This document shows, one piece after another, positions 22,859 to 35,300 of a stretch of DNA of 64,000 nucleotides; the stretch's first letter is position 1, and each line of letters begins with the position of its first letter. Location of the stretch: contig OZ024894.1 in the NCBI GenBank assembly GCA_964017195.1, positions 5,606,347-5,670,346 on the forward strand. The letters run 5' to 3'. Under the pieces are notes generated by a model, which saw only the letters and a list, made by a program, of their open reading frames with translations, searched no databases and was not told the DNA's origin. Made by a program: the position numbers and the translations under genes. Source of the DNA: Siderastrea radians. Lineage: Eukaryota > Cnidaria > Anthozoa > Scleractinia > Rhizangiidae.

Positions 22859-24984
22859 ACCGCAATAATTAATCGGATTAATTCATCAACAGAAATAAGA
22901 TATGATGAATTATTGTGGGCGAACGTTTGCCTGATTGCTAACTAAACATACCTCAGAAAAATTGTTTTTATTTTTGACATTATCTAGAGCAACATCACGA
23001 TAATCTAAATATAACCATTTTATTTCGTGTGTCGTCTTTGCTTGAATGCCTATCAACTGCTTTTTGTTTAATTATTTCAAGGCCGAAGAGCAAATACAAT
23101 ACTACCTCGCCTTCGAATTCATATTTTAATTTCCATATAGAACATTTGTACAAGGCAGGTGCATAAAAAGCATAATTATTATTTTGGCTATGCTTACTTT
23201 CATGCAACTAAATTATTACTAACGTAATTAAAAGCTTTGTTCTTGGCATAAAATTAAAAATTAATGTCACTGGGAGAGCTTAACGGGTGCTGGTGAAAAG
23301 TAGAGATAAAGCTAGGCGGATGCTGAGGTGTTCCGGTGGTTTTCACGGTCTCAACATTTGTCAAGGAGTTTCGGAAAGGCACAACCTTACAAAAAGGTAC
23401 GTGAGATGTTATCAAGTTCTCTAAAAGGCCTATCTGCCCATAATAGGTGTGAGATATTGGTTATAGCTACCTCGTTAAGTATCAGGCGAAGATCTTGAAT
23501 TTGTTTTGCCTCTTCAGTCTTCAATTGGCAACAAGTCTAGTAACCTTAAAGTGCTAATTCTAATTTGATTCCACACATCACAATTGTGTTTCTCCAGCTT
23601 GTGTTTATCGTATTTCAATTCAGAAAAGAGCATCGAAAATTGACATCATGATCATATATATAACAAAAAAAGAACACTCTTTATACCCAATGTTCCAAAA
23701 TTATACATTTTGATCCGCACGAGAGCAAAATAGCTTTAAAAAAATCACATTTTAAAACAAAACTCAGAAGCTCCTATAGTTATTCGTTGAAATGAAGAGC
23801 CATCGTTTCTAAATATGAACAGTATTTTCATGTGTGATGTGACTAATCCGGAATTACCCTTGCAAGTCTATCTTTACTTTTAGTGACAAAAAAAATCAAA
23901 CATTCAAACAAAGTGTAAACAGCTTTCTGAAAGCTTTTCTACTCTGAAGCACAAACCGAAAAAAGGAGCCGAAGTCACAATTGTCCGGCGTTCAGGATTC
24001 CTACAAGTCGGCTAGGGAGACTCTCAAATTTGGCTTTCTTAAAGCCTACGCTAGCAAATAGCGAACCAGAAATGTTGGAAAACCCATCAAAACAAAATAA
24101 TTAAGAAAGTAGCAACTCGCGATTTCAATGATGTCAACTGCAATTAACATTCAACAGTAATTTTTGTTCGTTATAACTTCAGATATTTACAGTTTTCGAT
24201 TAGGATTTTCTTTTTCTTTTTTTTCGTTTAATTTAGCCGTGAGGGAAAGAACTTGTTATTTTTCTTTATAATTAATTTATATGGCAATACATCCGCCATG
24301 ATGCATTGGCAATTATGACATAGCAATTTTTTGAAGTGCAAATTTATTTAGAAACTGGGTCAACTCTGCCGAGTTGAACAACTCAAATGCATTCATATGC
24401 AAATTTTGAAGCTCGGGAGAATTGAATAGCAAAACAACGCTGAAAGAAAATAAAACAAATCGTCATTTTTTTTCGCTCTAGGTGAAATATGCTTCCTTTC
24501 ATGGCCCTGGGTCACTTAAAATTCACAAAATTTACCCTTAAGCGATAGAAAAATCCTTAATATTAAAAAATGAAATAGCCCCTTCCAGGGTGATCTCCAG
24601 TAAATTAACCGTGGAGAAATCGGTTTGGTTGGGACTTACTTCCGACACAGTAAATAATGTATTTGTTGTAACATCATGAGAACAAGGCAAAATTACTATA
24701 GTGGACTGTAACAGATCGACCACTTGTTGTGCGTTATAAAGGTCCCTGCAGAGAAAACAATAAGATTCCCCAGGAAATTAAAACTGAAAAAAGTTATCCC
24801 GGAAAGGCGCAAAACAAAGAAGGTCGTAGTTGTTACAGAACACTGAATGAAGTTATTGCATATTAAATTTTCATAATCTGTAGAAAATAAGGCACATGCC
24901 AAACATCGCTAATACAAAAATGTATCAATTTATTTAAGAAAAACCTTCAGTGAGGCATAATTTTAATTATCTAGAAATATATAG
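22859..24984. other. No gene seen
   Basis: AT-rich intergenic DNA. Small open frames (around 23000-23200 and 24540-24900, minus) show no motif I recognise. Confidence 0.45.
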
Positions 24985-25140
24985 AGGATATTACACGGCG
25001 GCGCGAAGATATGAATTTTTTTTCGAGTGGCAAAAATAAAAGTTTACGAGCAAGCACAGCGAGTGAGTAAAATATTGTTTTTTACCACGAGAAATGAAAT
25101 TCATATCTTCAAGCCGCTGTATAATTTTCCTTTTATTATA
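24985..25140. mobile_element. Small inverted-repeat element
   Basis: Imperfect inverted pair: CGAAGATATGAATTTTTTTT near 25004-25023 answered by GAAATGAAATTCATATCTTC near 25091-25110, extending outward into CGGCG / CAGCCGCTG-like arms. Typical MITE organisation, AT-rich centre, no coding capacity. Confidence 0.55.
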
Positions 25141-25325
25141 TAGACAAGAGTATTTTTGCACAAACAACAGTACGTCAAAGCAAGAAATGACGTCATCGAT
25201 GTCCTTACTACTGAGTATATGGAAAATACGCCACTTGAGTCCCGGATGTAGTTTTGTATGAACTCTACGAGTGGTCTATTTTCTACTAATTAAAAACACT
25301 CTTGCCTATATAATAAAAGTGAAAA
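25131..25325. mobile_element. MITE with TTTTATTATATAG ends
   Basis: Left end TTTTATTATATAGACAAGAG and right end CTCTTGCCTATATAATAAAA are inverted repeats about 190 bp apart. It overlaps the previous inverted repeat at its left edge, so one may have been inserted into the other. A TGACGTCA (CRE-type) word lies inside at about 25189. It sits some 230 bp upstream of the receptor start at 25560. Confidence 0.6.
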
Positions 25326-25559
25326 CTGTGTGTCAGAATAGACATTTTTACGAGAACAAAACTCCTCTTATTTAAATTATGACATACACCCCTGAACGTT
25401 TATGAACCCAGAATAATTTTTACTAGCCATTCAATGGCTAGTAAAAATTGTATGGAAATGTATGGAAGAATTACTTACATTTTGTTTACATCAATGCTAC
25501 CTTCGTTATTTTCAAACAGAACTGACCCTGCCGTAGACGGAAATTAAAGAAAAAAAAAG

Positions 25560-26669
25560 ATGACTGCAGACAACAAATCTCAATTGGACTTACATGCAGC
25601 AATGTCAACTGAGCTGGCAACTCGAAGTAAAGCAGAGATCGTCATTGAACTCGTTGTAGTACTTCTAGTAGGTCTGACAGGACTATGTGGGAACTCAATC
25701 ATTTGTTTAGTGATAAACAAGACTCCATCCCTAAGGACAATCTCTAATTACTACATCGCCTCCTTGAGCTTTCTAGACTTGATGATTTCTCTTTGCATAC
25801 TGATGTTCGTTCCCGAGGTAACGATCAAAGGAAAATGGACATTCAGTGAGGCAGCTTGCCAATTTCAGGGTTTCGCCACGGCAATGCTCGCGACAGGGTC
25901 AATTTACACCATGACGCTTATAGCGATAAATCGATATTTCGTCATGGTAAGATCGAACCTTCATCGGAGGTACTTTTCAAAGAGGAACGTTCTTTTATCG
26001 ATCATTGTTTCATGGATCTTGGGCTGTAACTTTCCCCTGTCTTACCTGCTTCAAGGCAATAAATACGACTTTCACCCTGGTAAAGCTATCTGCATCTTCG
26101 ACGTAAGCAAGTTAAACTTGACCCACGCTATTCTGACTGGTTTTCTTAACCTTCAGCTCCCTTATATCGTAATTTCTTTCTGTTATTTCAAGATTTACCT
26201 TCAAGTGAAACGACACAATGCACAACTGAGGAAACGTCTTGAGACAGGATTGACCAGAAACACTCGTATCTCCGCTATTGATATAAGAATCACAAAAATA
26301 TTGTTTGCTATCGTGTTGGCCTTCACATTTTGTTGGACTCCATTTTTTGTCATTGATCTTCTGGGAGTGTTTTATGGTCAATTTTTCGCTCCGCGCTCGG
26401 TGTATGTGTTTTATAGTGTTATGGCGGGGAGTTCGGCCGCAGTGAGCCCAATACTCTATGGAGCTCTTAACAGAGAGCTGAGAAGAGAAATAACAAATCT
26501 ATTGAAAAGTGTGAGATGCTCTTTCAGCTGGAGTACTCAAGTTGTTCTTCCTGTGTCATCGGACATTCAAGAGGCAAAGCCTAAGAATGAAGGGTTTTTC
26601 GCTGTCAAGCTTCAAAAAACACAAAACCCCAAACGTCCAGCTGGAAAAACTAAAACCGCTAACCAATAA
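25560..26669 (+). CDS. Melatonin-receptor-like class A GPCR, intact
   Basis: Single-exon seven-transmembrane receptor of 369 aa. Seen in the sequence: extracellular N-terminus; TM1 about 27-52 with GNS (Asn45); TM2 with FLDLM (Asp73); Cys100 and Cys178 for the TM3-loop disulphide; NRY at 124-126 (melatonin-receptor form of DRY); Trp152 in TM4; Pro201 in TM5; FCWTP (257-261) in TM6; TM7 ending SPILY (296-300), in which the usual Asn of NPxxY is Ser; a basic eighth helix and a 60-residue basic tail. Class A receptors signal through heterotrimeric G proteins at the plasma membrane. It is clearly paralogous to the interrupted receptor at 19092 (shared KRHNA/RKHNA loop, FHPGK/YHPGK). The ATG at 25560 follows a purine-rich A tract and precedes TM1 by a normal distance. 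The ligand is unknown; melatonin binding should not be assumed for cnidarian members. Confidence 0.93.
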   Translation: MTADNKSQLDLHAAMSTELATRSKAEIVIELVVVLLVGLTGLCGNSIICLVINKTPSLRTISNYYIASLSFLDLMISLCILMFVPEVTIKGKWTFSEAACQFQGFATAMLATGSIYTMTLIAINRYFVMVRSNLHRRYFSKRNVLLSIIVSWILGCNFPLSYLLQGNKYDFHPGKAICIFDVSKLNLTHAILTGFLNLQLPYIVISFCYFKIYLQVKRHNAQLRKRLETGLTRNTRISAIDIRITKILFAIVLAFTFCWTPFFVIDLLGVFYGQFFAPRSVYVFYSVMAGSSAAVSPILYGALNRELRREITNLLKSVRCSFSWSTQVVLPVSSDIQEAKPKNEGFFAVKLQKTQNPKRPAGKTKTANQ

Positions 26670-27930
26670 ATAAGGGTAATTCTATCGTTAGTAGTCAAAA
26701 GAGATTCTTAGAAGGCTTTAATTGTAAATGTTCATACGGATTCAAACTAAGTGATCGTTGATATTCGGTATAAAAGGAAAGGTATTTGTTCTGACCTTCG
26801 TAGCAGACCCCATTCTGCTGCTTTTGTTACAAGTAATCGTTCATATACCCATTTCCATGCTTGGTTTGATTTCGATCACAAATGCAGCACGCCAGGATTC
26901 CCTTCTAGCCGGTTATATTGTTCTAGGTTTAGTCCCCTGCTTCCCGCTAGGTAGCAAGTTTCTAGGTTGAATGCAGTAAGCCAATCCGATTATTCAGACT
27001 GATTCTTAGTCCTTCAATGTAATTTGATAAAAGAGAAAGTGAGAAAATTGAAATAAATGAACGCATTTGATTATCGCAGTCGTCCAAAGCCGAAATCTGC
27101 GGAGATTTTCATTTTTGTATGAAGACTTCAAGGATGGCCCTACTGAATGGGGTTCGCAGGTTACTGTGCTACTGTGGGACATACAATGGGGCCTTCCTTT
27201 AAGGACGTATTGTAGACAGATGCTATGAGGTTTTAGCCGTTTTTCTTATTTATCTCCTCTGGATTTCAACCAATCCAAGTGTGGCTCTATTTGAAGCATA
27301 CGCGTATACTTGTCGCATTTTAATGCGCACCCTGCTGTAAATAAACGTGTCCTAAACACAGGAACTAACACTGTAGCTTTGTTTTAGGACAAGGCAGTTT
27401 ATTGAACTCCTACACCGATACAAACACTGACTAGATCTACTTAATCATAGGAATACTGACTACAAATATAAAGAGGCTCATAACAAAATCTAAAAACAAT
27501 AGTACAGTTGTAAGAAAAAACTAAAAATATTGGTAACAAGAAAGAAATCATAACTGCCATACGAAGTGGGTGGGTGGGAATGCAGAAAAATTGAGAAACG
27601 CAAAAGGCAAAAAGTTGATCAACTAAACTATCAACTATCAACTGGACTGCTATACGGTCTAGCTGTTAGAATGTACCTATCAACTAGTAATGCCTTACTA
27701 CTTGATAGGTAAAAAGTCATTATAAGGCAAAACCTATTGATTTTACTTGCCGTGGCTGAATTGTATTGGTTACGTCTAAGGTCTTATGATTTACAATTGC
27801 AATTCTTCCTCAATTGGTTGTAGTCTGACCTTTGGGTGATCCCAACCGCAAAACTACTGTGCGGTGATCCAGATTCATATTAATAGGACTAATATTCAAC
27901 CTAAACACAGAAACCCACCCTGAAGCTTCT
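26670..27930. other. No gene seen
   Basis: 3' flank of the receptor, with AATAAA words at 26666 (overlapping the stop) and 27052 that could serve polyadenylation. A short hairpin lies at about 27676-27711 (ACCTATCAACTAGTAA / TTACTACTTGATAGGT). No supported exon. Confidence 0.45.
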
Positions 27931-29622
27931 TTGCTTCTGGGATGTGTGTTTCTGGAATATAGGATCCTGGAGTATGTGCTCTTGGAGTAGATGCTTCTGG
28001 AGTATGTGCTACTAAAGTATGTGCCTTTGGAGTATGTGGTCCTGACGTATGTGCTTCTGGAGTATCTGCTTCTAGGGTATGTGCTCTTGAAGTATGTACT
28101 CATGGAGTATGTGCTTCTGGAGTATGTTCACCTAAAGTATGTAATCCTAGAGAAGGTGCTCTTAAAGTTGGAGTAGGTGCTTTTGGAGTATATACTTTTA
28201 GAGTATGTGCTCCTAAAGTAGCTGTTTCCGGAGTATGTGCTCCTGGAGTATTTGTTTCTGGAGTATGTGCTGCTGGAGTATTTTTCTCCTGGAGTATGTG
28301 CTTCTAGAATATGGGCTTCTCAAGTATGTGGTTCTGCAGTAGTTGCTTCTGGTGTATGTGCTTCTGGAGTATGTGCTCTTAGAGTATATGCTTCTGTAGT
28401 ATGTTCTGTTTAGTAAATTGTGCGTCTGGAGTATGTGCTTCTTGAGGATGTGCTCCTGTAGTATGCGCTCCTGGTCGGAGTATATGCTGCTAAAGCATGT
28501 GCTCCTGCTGGAATATGTGCTCCTTGAGTGTGTGCTTCTGGTGTGTGTGCTTCTGGAGTATGTGCTACGGTAGTATGTGCTTCTGGAGTATGTGCTCTTA
28601 GAATGTGTGCTTCTGGAGTATGTTCCTGTGGAGTATGTGCCTCTAGATTATGTGCTTCTAGAGTTACTGTATGTGCTCCCGTAGTATGTGCTAGTGGAGT
28701 ATCTGTTCCTGGAGTATGTGGTCTTGAAGTATGTGTTCCTGCTGAAGTATCTGCTCCTGAAGTATGTGCTTCTGGAGTATGTGCTCCTGGAGTATGTTCT
28801 TCACGAGTATGTGCCTATGGAGTATGTGTTTCCGGAGTATGTGCTTGTGGAGTATGTGCCCCCAGAGTACATGCTACTGGAGTATGCGCTCTTGGGGTAT
28901 GTGCTCCTGGAGTAGGTGCTCTTGGAGTATGTGCTCCTGCTGGAGTAAGTGCTAGTGGAGTATGTGCTCCTGGAGTATGTGCTTCTGGAGTGTTTTCTTC
29001 GGGAGCATGTGCTTCTGGAGTATGTGCTCCTGCTGGAGTATGTGCTCCAGGTAGTATGTGCTTCTGGATTATGTGCTTCTGAAGTATGTGCTTCTGCAGT
29101 AGTTGCTTCTAGAGTATGTGCTCTTAGAGTGTGTGCTCGTGAAGTATGTGCTTCTGGAGTGTGTGCTCGTGAAGTATGTGCTTGTGGAGTATGTGCTTGT
29201 GGAGTATGTGCTTTCGGAGTATGCTTTCTTGAGTATGTGCTCCTGTAGCATGTGCTAGTGGAGTATGCGCTTCTGGGGTATGTGGTCTTGGAGTATGTGC
29301 TCCTGCTGGAGTATGTTTTCCTGCTGAAGTATCTGCTCCTTGAGTATGTGCTTCTGGCGTGTGTGCTTTTGGAGTATGTGCTTCTGAAGTATGTGCTTCG
29401 GGAGTTGTTGCTTCTGGAGAATGTACTCTTGGAGTATGTGCTTCTGGAGTATGTGCTCCTGAAGTATGTGCTTCTGGAGTACGTGCTCCTGGAGTATGTT
29501 TTTCATGATTATGTGCCTATGGAGTATGTGCTTATGGAGTATGTGCCCCTAGAGTATAGGCTTCTGGAGTATGCGCTTTTGGAATATGTGCTCTTGAAGT
29601 ATGTGCTTCTGGAGTATGTTTT
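27931..29622 (+). repeat. 15-bp minisatellite, array 3
   Basis: Longest of the three arrays, about 110 units of the GGAGTATGTGCTTCT family on the plus strand, with occasional longer units (for example GCTCCTGCTGGAGTA inserts) that break the strict period. Blocks recur, for example TGCTAGTGGAGTATG at about 28688, 28949 and 29252. It ends about 160 bp before duplication copy 2. The open frames (Cys-Ala-Ser-Gly-Val on plus; Glu-Tyr-Val-Leu-Leu in another plus frame; His-Ile-Leu-Gln on minus) come from the period. Confidence 0.92.
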
Positions 29623-31451
29623 AGTGTTTCTAAGCGTTTTTATTTCATGCGTTGAAAAAGCTGTAAATATCGTATTCACAAAATAATGGTTCATAACCGA
29701 AGCGGCCATCAGCTAGCACGGGTCCGCAACAGAAACAGAGGATGGTAAGCCTGGGTGCAACATTACAATTAACATTAACATTAGAAAGAACGTCTGAACT
29801 GATTCCGGTACAGGTTTATCCGTATTGACTGACTCAGCCATCAGCGAAGCAACATTTCGTGAATCCGCGCACTGTTTGGTTGGATCACCGAAACGTATTC
29901 AATGTCATTGAGCTTAATACTTATAAAACGGTCTTTTGCAAGAGACGAGCAAGACTTTGTAAGAAAACTGTCAGTCTTCGATGTAAATAACAACGTACGC
30001 AACATAAAACCGCAAAACTGGACAATAAACCATTTATCGTATTATAAGAAGACTTCAGCAGTAACTTGAAATTCACTTTGGAGCCGGTCATCTCAAATTA
30101 TTGCAGATATGTTTGGATTCAGTTGTCTTTTCCGGTTCTCGCACAACGTTCACTATTCTTCAAGTGAATAACTGAACTAACACTGAAGTCAGTTGAAGGA
30201 AATCTTGTCAAGATCGAATACCGCATAAATTAAATACGGAATATGCTGCAAACCACATTTCTCGTGCATATCTGCGCACCAAGCTACAATGATAGTTTAA
30301 CCGAATAGTGTTAGAACAAAAGTGGTTTTTTTTACAATATATAGGTGTGAAAAAAATTATTTAACTGGTCGACTAATTGGTAAAAATTAAGGTATCACAC
30401 GAGACTGAAAAAAGTGGAAATAATGGCAAAAGTTGCATGACACTGCGTTAACGCTAACAAAGTGGAGAATTAAATAATCATAATCAGAAATAATAACGAA
30501 AGTAATTGATGATAAAAACGTGTCTGAGTTGTTTCTGGTGCTCAGTCAGTGAGCGCTCGGTTTAAATTTTATTGCGTACCTTTAACTACGACACATTAAC
30601 CACGTCACTGAAATAAGCACACCGCTAATTACAAGCACTCTCAGGAATTAATGAAGCATTAGCACTAGAAAAGGACACGTACTAAAACTCTATATTACGC
30701 AAGACTGAGGCTACGAAAAGACACGTGCCACACTTTAATATGGGCCAATATCGACTTATTTTTCACCTGGCGTAATTTTAATTCTCAAAGCTAAATATTT
30801 TGAATATCAATGATGTTAAACTGAATACAATTTTTTACACTCAGACAAGTGCTAAGTGTTGTAGTTTTGAGGAATTGTGTAGTTGAGTTGTTACAATTAA
30901 AAACAAAAAGTTAATAATTAATATATGGGCACCAAAACAGTCGGCATGCAACTCGACGGTGCCCCTCCCCTCCCCACCGCGTGGAGGTAGACTGTCTGGT
31001 GATGTGTCCTTGCTGCTAATAAAGCTAACTGTAAATTTCGCTTTCGGCTCCTGCCTTCGTTCAATTTCCTTCCCAGAGTCCGCGTTGCCCTTGACCAGCG
31101 GAATAAGGGTAATGGTAACGCGTTGCCTTTGACCAGCAAAATAAGGGTAACGATTGTCCAGCGTTTTAGTATTTTTGTTTTCACTTTAAGTACGAATTTG
31201 GGAAGTTTTTATGCCACGAGTCATCTTAAGTCCGCTACTACCGTAAAACCATACTCAAGATCATGGCCTCCTCCCCTTGTTAAACTGTATCTTGTAAGTT
31301 TTATTACACGGTCTCAGCGACAAAATTACGTTTTATTGGTTCCGTTTTATCAATTACAGTAGTTTCAAAAATCACGTGAACTACGCAGTTCTGTCAACTA
31401 ATAGTTATGCCCTGACAACTGCCGCTGATGATCTTGATTTCAAAGGTAGGG

Positions 31452-31778
31452 CTCACTGTGGCTCATCCCCTCTTGGGGCGGAATTGGTACCTGCAGAAAA
31501 AAAATTACTGTGAATGATCCACAAGCTATTAAAAAAAATCAGTCTTATAGCCGTGCACAAGTGCACTACTAATCGGGGAGACTGAAGATCGAATTGGAAT
31601 TTGGAGATGTTGGTTTTTGAGGAGAGGGGAAAACCGGAGTACCCAGAGAAAAACCTCTCGGAGCAAGGACGAGAATCAACAACAAACGCAACCCACATAT
31701 GACACCGGGACCAGTAGTCGAACCTGGGCTACATTGGTGGGAGGCGAGCGCTCTCACCACTGCGCCATCCCTGCTCCT
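31452..31778 (-). mobile_element. tRNA-derived SINE, copy in duplication 2
   Basis: Nearly identical to the SINE at 9448-9775, same strand and same neighbours, so it was carried along by the duplication. A box TGGCGCAGTGG and a B box beginning GGTTCGACTAC are present on the minus strand near the 31778 end. Confidence 0.75.
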
Positions 31779-32362
31779 CAATTTTTGCAATTGCAAAAAG
31801 TCTTGAGACACTCGCTATATTGACGGTCATTTCGAACATTCTCATAGTCAATACACATCTACTTCCCTCCCCCCCTTATCAATGTTGTTATGGATTTAGT
31901 AATGACATTCAAAGTAACAAGTAACAATAATGAAAGGGGGAGGGAGAGGGGGGACAGAAATGTTTTCAAGTTTTCCATTTGTTTTCAAGAGTGCGTTTTC
32001 AGATGGAAATGCAATTTTTTAGCACCCACTCTCTAACAAATAAACACCTTTCTAATAAACGCCCCCCTAGCAAACAGCCCTTTCTAATAGACGCTTCCCT
32101 TTTAATAAATAAATGTCCTACTAAAAATTAACGAAAAGGTCAACCAATCTAATGGATGCCTTATTGGAACGACTTTCTTTTTTTTTTTCTTATTGGAACG
32201 GCGGTAAACAAAAGCGGAAAAAGTTATTGATTACTACAGTTTTGGAAGACCACGTTCCTTTTTTTTCTTTCAAATTCAAAATAATTAACTCATTTACAAC
32301 GCCATATTTGTAAAACTGGATATACATTACATTGATATATTACAACTATAAATTTTCGGTTT

Positions 32363-35300
32363 TCACCACTTACCTCTATAAACCCACTTTTTTGCGGGCA
32401 TGTCCAAACCAAAGCGAATAGGATAACCGTCAACTCGAACCTACAATAAACAAAGACACCTACTAAACAACTGGTGGATCAAATAAATACTATGACATGT
32501 TAATTACTTCTTAAATTGACCCTTTAAGCCCTGATATGAAAATACTTCTTCTCCTTACTGTTTTCCATACATTTCTTATGGAACTAGAAAGGAGAATTTG
32601 TCTGAATATCAGGACATCCTACCCTTGGTGATCACTTTCTTTATTCTCATCACTTGAACGTTTGAACAAAGTAAAAACAAATTTCATTTTCGTCACTGTT
32701 AGAACTTCATTATAAAGGGTTAAGATGATCACTCTTAGGGTTGACGTTGTTTTCGGAGGAGCCTTACTTTCAAAATTAAAGGGGCTTTTTCACAAGGATT
32801 TTCAGGTCTTAGGATGAAAATGTGCTGAAATTCAAGTTAAATACCTTTTCTCCTACACAAAATCCACCTAAAACATTTCGAGAAAGAAATGCAATGGTTT
32901 TCTCAAAGGGAGACCAAACCATCTCAAATTGTTGGTATTTTTTTCGAGTAACAAGGAAGAAACTTAAAAACATGAGCCTAATTTTTTTCGAATTTCATGT
33001 TGCAATTCATTTCTATCTCAGCCATCTGCAGCCAAACACACTTATTATAGTTTCAGAAAACTGGTAGAGCGATTATTAGCCAAACCGAACCATTATTTTT
33101 GGGTTCCTTTGACCGGACTAAAATACGTCTCATAGCTTTTTCATATTAATTAAAAAAAAAAGTGATAGAGCCCCTTTAACGACGGTGCCTTCTTTTGTTA
33201 CTGCGCATACGTTTTGCGCATCTCGGGATATTCGGGTTTCTTAAGGAATTTGCCGCCCTAATACTTCAATATTTTTGCGCGGCTTATGACTGAGTGGACA
33301 AACAGAACTTAGCAAGGGCTATCACAATCCAAAAAAGAAAATTGGGGTTAAAAACGCATTTTTCAGAGATAATTGAGCTTAAATTCGGAAAGAAATTGCT
33401 ATACATTCTTTGTATTTTAACGCTTTTTTAGAATTTCGGTTGCTTAATTATCTCTGAAAAATGACTCTAGTTACCCACATTTTTCTTTTTGGATTCCAAT
33501 AACCCTTGCTAAGATCTACTTTTTCTCCATGGTCATAACCTTTGCAAAAATACATCTTTATTAGGAGGCACCGTCCCTAATGCTACTTTTCGGGGGGCCG
33601 GTTTTTTTTTAATGGCAATCCTTCGATATTTTAATTAGGGGTAAGCAGGGGTATGTTAATTATCTAATAGGACTCATATGGAGAAACTTCTCACATAAAG
33701 AACACGCCATCCCGGCGCAACTCCAGAGCTGTCGCGCCAAAGACTCGCTCCAGTTATGTGCCTTCCTACGTCTTTACCGTTAACGTGAAATGTGTCAGTC
33801 CTACAAAAAAATTAAATAAATAAAATCAATAAATAAAATGAAAATTATTAAAATAAATTATGAGGAATTGATAAAAATAAACACAAGCGAGTTGATAACT
33901 TGAATGTTAAAGAACCATTTCATGGGGATTAAGCGTTTTTGTTCAAAACGTGGCTGGCACTTGACAACAAAAAGGCTTCTCTAGCCACGGAAGAGTTGAA
34001 AATCTTTCGTGCAATTACATAACGTTTTGACAGATGGAAGATCATCACAGTTATATACAGAACTTATAACTATTTGTGAAAAGAGGAACTGAAAACAAAA
34101 AGCAAAAAGGGAAAGAATTGCCCTCAAATCAAGTGCCAAGGCCCTGGTGACCAGTTTTTACTATGACGTAAGGAAACTGTGCATTGCGTCATTCAGCGCT
34201 GTACCCTTGCACCAGAACCCAACCTCGTACCCAGGGACTTCCGGTATTAATTGAAAATGGTGAAACGTTCGCCATTGGTTAAGATCACAGGGGCTGCTGT
34301 TTGCCAGGGTGTTCTCTAGCTGTCATTTTAAATACCTAGAGAAGAATCCCAAAGAAGAAGAATCCCTGTAGAGAAGAATCCCTGTAGAATCCCAAAGCCC
34401 TCTTGTGTCGATTTTATCTGCCAAGCACATTGCTTTAATAAGAATACTAACTTTTGCCTTTCGAAGTTATCATCGGCATTATCAAGCTTGATTTCACCGC
34501 TGTTGCCATCAGTGCCATATATTTTAATGTACACATTTGCGTCTGTACCAGCAGCGTGTTTCATCGAGGTTCCCACAACCACCGTGTATCCTAGAGGTAA
34601 CAATATTCATATTCTTGAAAGATGAGGTCGCAATATTAAACATGACTGTTACGTCATAATATCATAATCCTCTTCAAATATCGAAAATTTTGAAAAGAGG
34701 TATCGATAAATATCGTAATCGTATCGGATTGATTTGAAAAAGTGATATCGGACCACTCTTATAGCCAAAATGACCTCATGTAGGGCGAGACTGAGTAGAA
34801 CAATGTTTTCTAATCAAGACAATTCTTTCATTATGAGCCGAGTGCCTTTACCTTATTAGGAGAATTTTTATTATTAAAGAAATTTTCTTGCTATCTATTT
34901 CGCGCGATTGCTCTATTAATCCTGGGATTTGAGCTGATAACTCATTAGCAGGGAACCAATCAGAACACTTGGTTCCTCATATTCAAGACCTGTCAATGTA
35001 TTAATGAAGAATATTGTCGTCAAAAGCAAGTATATTTTCTTATACGAACTCAAAATCGAAGCTGGTTGTGTATCACGATTCCTGCTCTCTTTTTTGACCC
35101 TTTAACCCTTTAAGTTCAAACAATCAAGTAATGACAATAAAGAAGGTTATCACCAAGGATAAGATGTCTTGATATTTAGACAAATTCTCCCTACTAGTTC
35201 CATAAAAAGTGTATGGAGAACTGTAAGGGGATTATGCATTTTCATATCAGGGCTTAAAAGGTTACGCCACCAAATCATCGTGCATTTCTCCCCATTGGCC

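Larger units (their letters stand above)
29785..34920. repeat. Segmental duplication, copy 2
   Basis: Collinear with 7405-12318. It contains the SINE (about 31452-31778) and exons 2-4 of PLAT-B, and ends at about 34920 in the shared phrase GCGATTGCTCTATT. Compared with copy 1 it has an extra MITE (33180-33577) and about 70 extra bases near 32470-32540, and lacks the retroposon found at 8190-8484. The right 1.3 kb is far more similar than the left part, which suggests gene conversion or uneven constraint. Confidence 0.93.
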
